Assembly: GCA_035528035.1 (NCBI GenBank)
Contig: DATKZI010000039.1
Location: 1 to 64,000 of the forward strand
Reading direction: 5' to 3'
DNA from: JABLTI01 sp035528035
GTDB taxonomy: Archaea > Asgardarchaeota > Heimdallarchaeia > JABLTI01
Length of the DNA: 64,000 nucleotides
In this document: one piece after another, positions 46,252 through 55,800 of the stretch
Numbering within the stretch: the first letter of the stretch is position 1
Layout of the letters: every line of letters starts with the position of its first letter
Position numbers and translations under genes: made by a program
The notes under the pieces: generated by a model
Told to the model about the DNA's origin: nothing
The model's input: the letters and a program-made list of their open reading frames with translations, nothing else
The model's database searches: none

Positions 46252-46983
46252 ATGACAAAAACAGAAATGCTATACATGCAGGATAATTATATTCGATCTT
46301 TTACAGCAAAAGTTGAGGTAAAAGGCGATTCATACGTTGTTTTAGATCAAACATCTTTTTATCCTGAAGGTGGTGGCCAAGAATGTGATATTGGTACCCT
46401 AAGCTATAAGGATATCACTTTAACAATAAATAAAGTGCTTCGCGATTCTGGTGAAGTAAAACATTTTATCTTAGAAACTGATAAGATGCCTGAAATAGGG
46501 GAAGTAGTTAAATGTGAATTAGATTGGGGGAGAAGATATATTCATATGCGATATCACACAGCAATTCATATTTTAAGTACCTATATGAAAGAAAAATACA
46601 ATGCTGATGTTGTAGGAAATAATATCTCAACTCGTAATGGGCGAGCTGATTTTAACCTTGTAAAGGCACTAACAGACGATCAATTAAAAAGCATCGAAAA
46701 AGGAATAAATGAAATTATTGCTCAAAATCTTCCTATTCACATTAATTTCATGCCACGTGAGGAAGCTAAAAAATTTTTGGCTGAAAAAGGGTATCAAATT
46801 GATTATATCGAAATGGTACCAAAATCTGTGAAGATTTTTAGAATCATTTCAGCAGGTGATTATGATCATGCTTCTTGTGCAGGAACTCATGTAGCAAATT
46901 CAAAGGAAATAGGAAAAATACAAATTGTGAAACGTAGAAGTATAGGAGTTGAAAAAGAAAGAATATTTTTAGCATTGGAATAG
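46252..46983 (+). CDS. alaX: Alanyl-tRNA editing protein AlaX
   Basis: This free-standing editing domain hydrolyses mischarged Ser- or Gly-tRNA(Ala). The zinc ligands are all present: H102 and H106 (HTAIH) and C209 and H213 (CAGTHV). A DQTSFYPEGGGQECDIG segment marks the glycine-rich motif near the N terminus, and KIQIVKRRSIG closes the domain. With the ATG at 46252 the length is 243 residues, fitting the AlaX-M/L class. A GTG at 46243 is an alternative start. Confidence 0.94.
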   Translation: MTKTEMLYMQDNYIRSFTAKVEVKGDSYVVLDQTSFYPEGGGQECDIGTLSYKDITLTINKVLRDSGEVKHFILETDKMPEIGEVVKCELDWGRRYIHMRYHTAIHILSTYMKEKYNADVVGNNISTRNGRADFNLVKALTDDQLKSIEKGINEIIAQNLPIHINFMPREEAKKFLAEKGYQIDYIEMVPKSVKIFRIISAGDYDHASCAGTHVANSKEIGKIQIVKRRSIGVEKERIFLALE

Positions 46984-47109
46984 TAGAAATAAGCATAAAA
47001 CTTGAAAAGGTTTTTTTCATAGTAATACCTATTATAGCTGGATAGCTATAGCTTCACTATACTAAATCAATGGGTTGTATTCTATTTATAAAAACTGGAG
47101 AAAGCATTC

Positions 47110-48291
47110 ATGTCAAAATCATTAGAATATTTAGATGATCAGGTTGTTGTCGATTTAGCAAAACGATTAATAAAAAATCAGAGTATAAGCGGTAATGAGA
47201 AAAAAATTGCCACCCTAATGGCAATTGAAATGAAAAAAGCAGGATTTTATCGAGTGCAATATGATGAATCAAATAATATTGTGGGAGTTATGCCTGGGTT
47301 AACAAATGGGAAAACTTTAGTTCTAGCAGGAAACATTGATACAGTACCCCCTGGAGCAATGATTAATCCTTTCGATCCTCAAGAAATAGATGGTTCAAAA
47401 TTAGGTACAAAAGGGAAAGTGATTACTGGAAGAGGTTCTTGTGATATGAAAGCTGCTTTAGCTGCAATGATTAGTGCAGGAGGTGCTCTTAAAAGGGCTC
47501 GTGCCCGATTAAAAGGAGATTATGTAGTTGTGGGTTTGGCAAATACTAAAACGGGGAATTCTACTGGTTTGAATGCTGTTTTGAAAAAATTTGAAATAAA
47601 ACCTGATTTTGTTATCTCTTGTGCTCCTACTGATTTAAATATCAATACAGCTCATCCTGGACAAGCAACCTTTGAACTTATCGCTAAAGGGAAAATGACT
47701 AATATTGGAAATTCTGAAACCAGTGAAAATGCTATCTTAAAAATGACTAAAATTATTAATTGTATACAAGAGAATACTATCCTGCCAGAAGACAAACAAT
47801 TTGGAAAAGCAAATATGATTATTAGTTCTATTGCTTCTCAACCTATTGGTGAGTCACATTCCGTTCCCAATTTATGCCAAGCGCTACTTGTCAGACAATT
47901 CTTTAAGAATGAAAATCCTGAGAAAATTAGAAATGATTTTTTGAATCTTTTAAAGGTTAATAATTTTAAAGAACAAGATGTCGAGATAAATCTTAAGAGA
48001 AGTTTTAACCCTCATGAAGTTGATCCTAATACTGATATAGTTTCATTAATTCAGGAAGCAAATGAAATAGCTGTTGGAAAACCTGCAAAAATAAGTCATT
48101 GGGGAAGTGGAATAAATATTTCTGAAATGTTGGATGTTAGTTTTCCAGTTGTTGGTATTGGTCCTGGAAATGAAAATTTTGCCCATACACCAAATGAACA
48201 TGTACCAGTTGATCAAGTCATTAAAGCAGCGAAGATTTATACAGCACTCGCTGAGAAAATTTGTGTTCAAATGAAAGTAAAAGCTCAATAA
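47110..48291 (+). CDS. M20-peptidase-fold protein missing most metal ligands
   Basis: The fold and motif order match ArgE/DapE/CPG2 peptidases, but key positions are altered. The metal His of GHxD is N75 (AGNIDTVP). The two Glu of the DEE motif are T146-K147 (ANTKTGNSTG). The Glu of EPT is A172 (CAPTD). D77, D112 (GRGSCDMK) and the distal His near 359 (FAHTPNEHV) are kept. It therefore probably does not hydrolyse amides by the standard two-metal mechanism and may be a binding protein or use another chemistry. Length 393 is normal, and the residues around the altered ones remain conserved, so decay by frameshift is unlikely. Confidence 0.85.
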   Translation: MSKSLEYLDDQVVVDLAKRLIKNQSISGNEKKIATLMAIEMKKAGFYRVQYDESNNIVGVMPGLTNGKTLVLAGNIDTVPPGAMINPFDPQEIDGSKLGTKGKVITGRGSCDMKAALAAMISAGGALKRARARLKGDYVVVGLANTKTGNSTGLNAVLKKFEIKPDFVISCAPTDLNINTAHPGQATFELIAKGKMTNIGNSETSENAILKMTKIINCIQENTILPEDKQFGKANMIISSIASQPIGESHSVPNLCQALLVRQFFKNENPEKIRNDFLNLLKVNNFKEQDVEINLKRSFNPHEVDPNTDIVSLIQEANEIAVGKPAKISHWGSGINISEMLDVSFPVVGIGPGNENFAHTPNEHVPVDQVIKAAKIYTALAEKICVQMKVKAQ

Positions 48292-48347
48292 TTTCATATT
48301 TACCTATTTCTTTTATATTTTCACATAGTATTTTTGGATGACCCTAT

Positions 48348-49187
48348 ATGATAGATATTCTAAATGTAACCTTTCAATATATTAATTCAGAAAAGCCTAT
48401 TCTTAAGGATTTTACTTTGCATGTAAATGAAGGTGAAATTATTGGCATTATAGGACCAACCGGTTCTGGTAAAAGTACAATTTGCTATCTTTTAAATGGA
48501 TTAATTCCTCATTATTTCAAAGGTGAATTTAAAGGGTCGATAAATGTCTGTAATCAAGACGTTACTAAAAAACATGTAGAATCTATGAGTAAATTTGTTG
48601 GTTATATGCTCCAAGAACCAAGTTTTCAGATAGCTTCTCCTTTTGTTGAATCAGAAATAACTTTTGGCATGGAAAACTTTGGTGTTTCAGTAGAAGAGAT
48701 GGATAAACAATTAGTTTCAATTTTAGAAAAAATGGGTATATCTTATCTTCGATACAGAGCCACATCAGAGCTAAGTGAAGGAGAAAAACAAAAAGTGATT
48801 TTAGCTTCGATTTTAGCCATGAATCCTTCTCTTTTAGTTTTAGATGAATGTTCAAGTATGATAGATTCCACAAGTAAAATTGAATTGAGCAATATTCTTC
48901 TTACTTTAAATAAAGAAGACAAGAAAACTATTATTTTAATCGATCATGATCTTGATTTCATCGCTAGAGTAACTAGCAGGATATTAGTAGTAAAAAATGG
49001 ACAGCTAGTAGCTGATGGATCTCCTAAAGAGATTCTAACCGATTCAAAACTCCTCTTAGAAAATGGTTTAACACCTCCGTGTCTAACAGCATTATTTCAA
49101 TCCTTGAAAGAAAAAAAATTTCCAATAAATGATATACCGATATCCTATAAAATAGCAGAAGAAATCTTAAAGGAGATGCTTAAATGA
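48348..49187 (+). CDS. ECF/cobalt-type ABC transporter ATPase 1
   Basis: An ABC ATPase of the EcfA/CbiO family: Walker A GPTGSGKST (about 33-41), Q-loop near LQEPSFQIASPF, signature SELSEGEKQK and Walker B LLVLDECSSMID. The Walker B is followed by CS where relatives have PT. The C-terminal ~60 residues (LTALFQSLKEKKFPINDIPISY) match the EcfA dimerisation region. Its stop overlaps the start of the second ATPase by 4 bases. No EcfT or substrate-binding S component is nearby. Confidence 0.88.
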   Translation: MIDILNVTFQYINSEKPILKDFTLHVNEGEIIGIIGPTGSGKSTICYLLNGLIPHYFKGEFKGSINVCNQDVTKKHVESMSKFVGYMLQEPSFQIASPFVESEITFGMENFGVSVEEMDKQLVSILEKMGISYLRYRATSELSEGEKQKVILASILAMNPSLLVLDECSSMIDSTSKIELSNILLTLNKEDKKTIILIDHDLDFIARVTSRILVVKNGQLVADGSPKEILTDSKLLLENGLTPPCLTALFQSLKEKKFPINDIPISYKIAEEILKEMLK

Positions 49188-50008
49188 ATTTTATTTCTAT
49201 ATCAAATCTAAGTTTTAGTTATTCAAAGAATTATCCCCTTTTCGAAAATTTAAATCTATCATTTATGAGAGGAGAACAAATAGCAATTATTGGTAGAAAT
49301 GGTGCAGGGAAAACAACTTTAGTAAAATTGATTCTGGGAATGTTAAAACCAATAAATGGTCAAATAATTATTGATGAGGAAAATATAAAAAATAAATCAG
49401 TAGCAGAAATTGCCTCAAAGGTTGGTTTTGTTTTTCAAAACCCAAATATTATGCTTTTCACAAATTCCATTGAAAAGGAATTAGAATTAAGTTTGATGAG
49501 ATTTAAACTTTCAAAGGAAGAAATTAACCAAAGAATAACTAATATTCTTGAATTTTTTAATATGACATCATATAGAAAGTACAATCCTAGAAATCTAAGT
49601 CGTGGTGAAAAACAAAAAATAGCTATAGCGACAGTATTGATTCAGGAACCTCAGGCAATAATTTTAGATGAACCATTTTCAGGAATAGATGTCACTCAAC
49701 AATTACAGATAGCTAATTATTTGGCTGAATTAAAAAAACAAAATAAATTAATCATCTTAATTTCACATAATTTAGATATGCTTTTTGAAAAAAGTTCTCG
49801 TATTATAGCTTTGAAAAACGGGAAAATAATTTCCGATTCTGCCATCGAAAAATTCCTAGAAGATATGAATAATTTAACTGAAGTCGGATTGAAAAAAACA
49901 AGCTTTCTGGAAATGATCGATAATTTACGAAAAAATAATTTGCCTACAAATGTTTATACTAAAAATGATTTAATTGATTATATTATCCATTTGAATCAGC
50001 TAAAGTAA
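49184..50008 (+). CDS. ECF/cobalt-type ABC transporter ATPase 2
   Basis: The paired ATPase has Walker A GRNGAGKTT (about 37-45), signature NLSRGEKQKIAIA and Walker B AIILDEPFSGID. ECF transporters use two unequal ATPases with one EcfT membrane protein and interchangeable S components, so these two form the usual A1/A2 pair. The transported vitamin or metal cannot be inferred without the membrane partners. The 3' end overlaps the convergent mobB gene by 9 bases. Confidence 0.88.
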   Translation: MNFISISNLSFSYSKNYPLFENLNLSFMRGEQIAIIGRNGAGKTTLVKLILGMLKPINGQIIIDEENIKNKSVAEIASKVGFVFQNPNIMLFTNSIEKELELSLMRFKLSKEEINQRITNILEFFNMTSYRKYNPRNLSRGEKQKIAIATVLIQEPQAIILDEPFSGIDVTQQLQIANYLAELKKQNKLIILISHNLDMLFEKSSRIIALKNGKIISDSAIEKFLEDMNNLTEVGLKKTSFLEMIDNLRKNNLPTNVYTKNDLIDYIIHLNQLK

Positions 50009-50506
50009 ACTATTTGCATCAATAGCGTGTTTCTCAATTAGATTTACAAGATTTTTGATACCACTAAAAGCATTGATTACTTGAATACCTTTAAACTCAG
50101 TATATTTATTGCTAATAACACCTGATATAGCAAAAACAGTTTCATCAAATCTGTGATCAATTTCATCTAGTGATTTAGCACAGAGTATTTTAGGTATTTG
50201 TTTTTCACTAGTAAATCCTTCAAGAATTAGATAGTCGCCTTTAAAGAAGGGTATTAACTCTTTTACAGCCATTGCTTTTTGATACATAATAGTTGTTTCT
50301 ATATTAGAGCGAATGCCAACTGTAGATGCACCCGCTTGTTTATGTAACCAGGAATCTTTTCCTTCAGTATCTACAGTGAACCCTTCAATATGTATCGCTT
50401 TCACAGTATTGACCTTCTTATCTTGAGACACTAATTCTTTTACAATTTCCACTAATGTTGTTGTTTTACCTGAATTAGTATAACCAATGATTGTAAAGAG
50501 TTTCAT
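50000..50506 (-). CDS. mobB: Molybdopterin-guanine dinucleotide biosynthesis protein MobB
   Basis: A small GTP-binding P-loop protein with GYTNSGKTT (8-16) near the N terminus and the MobB features VKAIHIEGFTVDTEGKDSWLHKQAGAS and DYLILEGFTSEK. MobB assists MobA in attaching GMP to molybdopterin. The 168-residue length is normal. No molybdoenzyme or mobA gene is in the window. It overlaps the ECF ATPase tail by 9 bases on the opposite strand. Confidence 0.9.
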   Translation of the reverse strand: MKLFTIIGYTNSGKTTTLVEIVKELVSQDKKVNTVKAIHIEGFTVDTEGKDSWLHKQAGASTVGIRSNIETTIMYQKAMAVKELIPFFKGDYLILEGFTSEKQIPKILCAKSLDEIDHRFDETVFAISGVISNKYTEFKGIQVINAFSGIKNLVNLIEKHAIDANSLL

Positions 50507-50676
50507 AACGATTTTTCACTTGATTTTATTCTTTAATATTTTGTTATTTTTTTCTTTCAAAGAATAGATTTATAGAAATTAAAGATTTTGTAAAATAATT
50601 TCTCACTAAATTATCAGCAAAATTTTTCATTCAGTATGCATAATATATACGTAAGCAAATTTTTGAGGGCAATAAT

Positions 50677-51078
50677 TTGACATATGATGATAAACAACTT
50701 ACTCAACTTATGAAAAATCTTCAAGATAGAGATGGTTGGGTTAGATCTAAGGCAGCAACTCGTTTAGGTGAACTAAAAGCAAAAGAAGCTGTTATTGAAT
50801 TAACCAAACTCTTGAAAGAAGATCGCGATTCACTTGTTCGATCTCATGCTGCAGCAGCTTTGGGTGATTTAGGTCCCGAAGCAAAAGAAGCGGTTCAAAT
50901 TTTAGTAGAAACTATGAAAAAAGATCAGACAGTTGGTGTGCGATTGGAAGCTGCAGTAGCATTAGGAAATATTGGTGATTCAACTGCTATCCCAGAGTTA
51001 ACTAAAATAGCAATGGAAGATGAAGATATTAGAGTACGTTCTTGGGCAGCGGATGCATTACGTAAAATCAAAAAATAG
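50677..51078 (+). CDS. HEAT-repeat protein
   Basis: The 133-residue protein consists of four HEAT repeats of about 30 residues, each with an R-S-x-A-A-x-x-L-G motif (WVRSKAATRLGEL, LVRSHAAAALGDL, GVRLEAAVALGNI, RVRSWAADALRKI). It is most likely a protein-protein interaction scaffold, as are related PBS-lyase-type HEAT proteins. The TTG start is supported by GAGGG at 50664-50668. It stands alone. Confidence 0.88.
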   Translation: MTYDDKQLTQLMKNLQDRDGWVRSKAATRLGELKAKEAVIELTKLLKEDRDSLVRSHAAAALGDLGPEAKEAVQILVETMKKDQTVGVRLEAAVALGNIGDSTAIPELTKIAMEDEDIRVRSWAADALRKIKK

Positions 51079-51284
51079 TGTTTTCTATTATCTACATCAA
51101 ACTTAACAGTTAAAAGCAAATATTAGAGCCTAAATAAAAAATTTAATCTTTTTTATTATAAGGTGATACATATATTGTAATAGATAAAACTCTCTTGATT
51201 TAGTATTATGTTTTTGAAATAAAAGAAAAAATCCTTTTAAAGCGTAAAAACAAGTTCGAGTTAGTATTTATAAATAAATTATAA

Positions 51285-52616
51285 TTGGAGAAAAATTCCA
51301 TGGCAGACTATTCTAAAAAAATACCAATAAGACAAATCAAGAAATTAAATGAAGGTACGAAAGTTTCAATTGGTGGTTGGGCAGAACACCTTATACATAA
51401 AGGGAAAATTTGTTTTTTGACTGTACGAGACGCGAGTGGCAAAATTCAAGTAACAGGAATTCAAACAAAAGTTTCAGAGGAGCTTTGGGAGAAATTAATA
51501 GGATTGAAAAATGAAACCATAATTTGGATTGAAGGAACAGTTAAGAAAAATGAACAAGCTCCTAATGGCATAGAAATAATACCAAATGAATTGTTAATAT
51601 TAAATCCTGTTTCTGGTTCTTTACCAATAGATATAACGGGTAAAGTTCCTATGGATGATGGAACTGTTTATACTTTCAGAGAATTAACTATCAGAATGCC
51701 GGAATATAGTCTCCCATTAGAAATAAAAGGTCATGTAGCTCAAGCAACAAGAGATTTTTTCAGAGGAAAAGGATTTACAGAAATATTCACTCCACTATTA
51801 GTTGCAACAGCAACAGAAGGGGGAGCATCATTATTCCCAGTAAAATATTTTGATCAAGATGCATTTCTAGCTCAAAGCGGACAATTTTACAAGCAAGCAG
51901 CTATAACAGCTCATGAGAAAGTTTTTGGTATTATTCCTTCATTTAGAATGGAAAAATCAAGAACAAGAAAACATGTTTCAGAGTTTTGGCAAATTGAAGT
52001 AGAAGCAGCTTTTTATGATCATATCAGTATTATGCAAGTTTTAGAAGACATGCTTGTTGATGTTGTTAATAAGACCATTAAAATCGCTAAGGAACCTTTA
52101 GCTCAATTTGGCGCAAAACCAAAGAAACTAAAGAGTGGATTCCCCAGAGTAACATTCAAAGAAGCAAAAGAGCTATGCACTTCATTTGAATTAGAAGATT
52201 CTGTAGACTTTAATGAAGATTTTACTTCACAAGAGGAAACAGCGCTCTCACTTCATTTCAAAACACCATTCTTCATAACTGACTGGCCTGTTCAAACTCG
52301 AGGAATTTATTATCGCGTTAATGATGATGATCCAACAATTTCTAACAGTTTTGATTTGATAGCACCAGATGGTTTTGTGGAATTATGTACTGGTGGACAG
52401 CGTGTTCATGAATATAATAAAATGGTTGAAGTTATCAAAAAACAAGGTTTTAGTTTAGATAGCTATGCTTGGTATTTGAACCTCTTTAAATTTGGCATCC
52501 CACCACATGCAGGTTTTGGCTTAGGTATTGAACGCTTGGTATGGTGGATATGTGGATTTTCAAACATTAGACAAGCAATAATGTTTCCTAGAACCGTTGA
52601 TATACTGAAACCATAA
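51285..52616 (+). CDS. asnS: Archaeal-type asparaginyl/aspartyl-tRNA synthetase (AsnRS favoured)
   Basis: A class II tRNA synthetase with an N-terminal OB-fold anticodon domain (about 18-105) and a catalytic domain containing TPLLVATATEGGASLFPVKYF, SFRMEKSRTRKHVSEFWQIEVEAAF and the C-terminal GFGLGIERLVWWICG motif 3. The KSRTRKH and LSLHFKTPFFITDWP segments, and the FPRT ending, are closer to archaeal AsnRS than to AspRS in my recollection, though ATATEGG is also AspRS-like. The frame begins at 51285 (MEKNSMADYSKK); the ATG at 51300 with GGAG upstream is the more likely start, removing five residues. Confidence 0.8.
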   Translation: MEKNSMADYSKKIPIRQIKKLNEGTKVSIGGWAEHLIHKGKICFLTVRDASGKIQVTGIQTKVSEELWEKLIGLKNETIIWIEGTVKKNEQAPNGIEIIPNELLILNPVSGSLPIDITGKVPMDDGTVYTFRELTIRMPEYSLPLEIKGHVAQATRDFFRGKGFTEIFTPLLVATATEGGASLFPVKYFDQDAFLAQSGQFYKQAAITAHEKVFGIIPSFRMEKSRTRKHVSEFWQIEVEAAFYDHISIMQVLEDMLVDVVNKTIKIAKEPLAQFGAKPKKLKSGFPRVTFKEAKELCTSFELEDSVDFNEDFTSQEETALSLHFKTPFFITDWPVQTRGIYYRVNDDDPTISNSFDLIAPDGFVELCTGGQRVHEYNKMVEVIKKQGFSLDSYAWYLNLFKFGIPPHAGFGLGIERLVWWICGFSNIRQAIMFPRTVDILKP

Positions 52617-52880
52617 AGTCTTAAACCGCAAATTAAAAAAGCATAGAAGATTAAGATTTGCTAGAATGGTAAAGTATTAAAGAAACCTAAAGAAATGAGG
52701 CATAGAAAAAAGAATTGAGAAAAAATTTTGGTAATTGATCCAAAATATATCCTTCGTTTACAAGAGGTAAGTATATTACCTCCCCGAAAAACAGGTGAAC
52801 AAATTCGGAAAAAAGTGAAGAGGATGTAGTAAAAAAGGTCACTTTTTTATCTACATTGAGGTGGCTAGTAGGTAACAAAA
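52617..52880 (+). other. Hairpin-rich leader region before topoisomerase VI genes
   Basis: No gene is supported in these 264 bases. Three inverted repeats stand out: TTTTGG/CCAAAA near 52724-52744; a perfect GAGGTAA/TTACCTC hairpin at 52764-52782; and a near-perfect 14-bp hairpin at 52824-52856 (ATGTAG-x-AAAAAAG with CTTTTTT-xx-CTACAT, loop GTCA) ending 24 bases before the top6B ATG. The last includes a U-run and could act as terminator or translational switch. Confidence 0.45.
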
Positions 52881-55800
52881 ATGATAGCTCGTGAAAAAAT
52901 AATAGAAAGGTCTGCTGCAGAATTCTTTGAAGCCAATAAGGCAATAGCTGGATTTGATAATCCAACAAGATCAACATATACAAGTATTCGGGAATTGGTG
53001 GAAAATGCTCTCGATGCTGCTGAAAAAGGAGGCATACTACCTGATATTGAAATCCATATTGAATTGATGCCTGCAGAAGAAATCGGTGAATTAATGGGTA
53101 TAAAAAATTATCAAATCGACGAAGAAGCTACTAGTGAATTTATTCGTTTATCTGTAAGAGATAATGGTATAGGTATCCATCATGCTGATATACCCAAATT
53201 GTTTGGTCGAGTTTTAACAGGTTCTAATTATGGTGAACGTCAATCTCGAGGTCGTTTTGGTTTAGGAGCGAAGATGGTTCTCATTTATTCACAATCAACT
53301 ATAAGAGTACCCTTTGAAATTAAATCCCGATTAGCTTTATCAAAAAAGAAATCAGCTGATTTTACTAGTCATTATAAATTATTTATTGATATTGTTAAAA
53401 ATGCTCCAGAAATTGTTGATGAAAAGAAATATACTGGTCAATCTAAAAATCAACTTAATGAACATGGTACGGAAATATCTGTTTGTTTTGCAGGTACATG
53501 GAGCCGATCAAAACGTTATGTTTACGAATATCTTGAAGAAATAGCTGTTATTACACCATATGCAAAATTCACTATTTTCACTCCTGATAATCCAGAGGAA
53601 CCAATTATTCACCCACGTAAAGTGGATGCGATACCAGATCCTCCAATAGAAGTTCCGTTACATCCAATAGGTACAGATATAAATCAATTAAAGAGTGAGA
53701 TTACTCGAACTTCTTCTAAAACAATGCAAGAATTTCTTAAAACACACTTCCAGAGAGTGGGAGATAAAACCGCTTTAGAAGTTTTGAAAATATCTAAGAT
53801 AAATCCTACCAAGAATCCTGAAAAATTGGATGAAATGGAATTAAGACGACTAATACATGAAGGATTTACAAAGGTTAGGTTCCTACCACCAGATGGTAAG
53901 TGTCTATCCCCACTTGGACATGAAAACCTAGAAGTAGGTTTGAGAGATGTCTACAAACCTGAATTTACTTGCTCTGAGGGTAGACCACCATCAAGTTATA
54001 GTGGGCATGCTTTTCAAGTTGAAGTAGCTGTTGGTTATGGTGGAGAAATTATTTCTCCTCCCTACAAATTAGTTCGTTTTGCTAATAGGATTCCTCTTCT
54101 CTTTGGTGAAGGAAATGATTTGATTAAAAAAGCCATTGAAAGTATAAATTGGTCCAATTATAAAACAAATTTAAATAATGATCCATTAATTTTTGCTGTT
54201 TCATTAGTAAGTACAAAAATACCTTTCCCAGAAACAAGCAAAGAATATATTGCTGAGGTTGATGAAATAAGAAAAGAACTTCGTCTATGTTTACAAAAAG
54301 CTGGACGAAAATTAATGAGGTTCCAAGGGGCTTTAAAGAAACGACAGCAAGCTGCTCGTAGAATGAAGATTTTTGAAAAATACGCTCCTGTAGCTACATC
54401 AATTGTTGGTGATATGCTTGGTAGAATGGAAGAAGAAGAATTTCAGTATATGTTCAGTTCTACCCAATTCTCAAATTGTTTGCAATTACGTGAAGGTTCA
54501 ATATTCCTACCAAAAAATCCTATCCCAGTTGAAGCATTACCAATGGATTCGATTGAAGGAGTGGATTTAGAACGATACGATATTCAAACTTTACAAGATT
54601 TAATACTTCTTGATGATGAACAATTACAGGAATTATTTTCATTAGGGTTATCTGAGGAAGCCATGGATCAAGCTCAACAAATATTATCAGCAATTATGGA
54701 ATTACCTGAATTAGCAAAAGATGAATTAGTAGAATCAGTCAGTGCTAAAGCCCTTGATGTTTTTGCTAAAGAAAGAGGAATAGTTGCTGGTATGGATATT
54801 TATGGAGCAATTGATTCAGTTTCGGTTTTACCAGGGATTGGTCCAGCTACAGAAAAATCACTAAGAGCTCAAGGAGTCCGAAATATTAAGGAATTCTTTC
54901 TAACTGATAATAATGACTTAACACTAAGTAGTTTGCCTATGGGCGTAATCATCGAAATGAAATCTAAATGTAATGTTGATGTTTTACCCAACATTACAGT
55001 AAAAACTGTTTCCGAATTGCATCAAAAGAAAATTTTCAGTGTTTTAGATTTCTTAGAAGCAAGTAAAACCTCTTTGAGTAAAGTATTTGGCTTATCAGAA
55101 GATAGAGTTGAGTCACTTTTTATTCTAATACGCAAGAACCTTGATCTTGAACTTGATTCATTAAGAAAACCAATGAAAACAGAGAAAGTTAAAATCTCCA
55201 TTAAAGAGGAAGATGATAAGGAAATAGAAGAAGATGCTGATTATGGAGATGAAGGGGGAGATTTCGAAGAAGAGGAATATGTAGAGGAATTTGCTGAAGA
55301 AGATAAAGGGAAAATTATTACTGAACCTATAAAAGTACAAGTTCCCGATCCCCCAACTTACTTCCTTGAATTAGATGCACCAGTAAGCAAAATGGAAGGT
55401 ATTGGAAAAACTATGGCTGAGAAGTTGATAGAAAAAGGCATAGAAACTGTTGGGAAATTCTATATGGTAACGAATAGTCGATTATTAAAAATAAAAGGTT
55501 TAGGAACAAAAACAATTGCTACAAATAGAGCAAACACAGATGTAATGGTACTTCCAAGAATTAATTTTGAAAGTGTACGAGATTTAAATTTGATGAGTAT
55601 ATTTACAGTAGGACAATTCTTAGAAGCTGAAGATGATAGTTTAACAAATGTAAGAGGAATTCGTTCACCAACTATTACTAAACTAAAAGTAAGTATTGAA
55701 GAAAGACTACTAATGACACCTGGTTCAGCTACAACACCAAAACCGAAAACCTCTAAAAAATCAAGCCCAAAACCAAAGACATCTGTAAAAACTCCAACAA

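Noticed and set aside
52687..52983. 98-residue minus-strand frame overlapping the top6B start
   Set aside because: Hydrophobic but low-complexity, overlaps the conserved top6B N terminus, and its region is better explained by leader hairpins.
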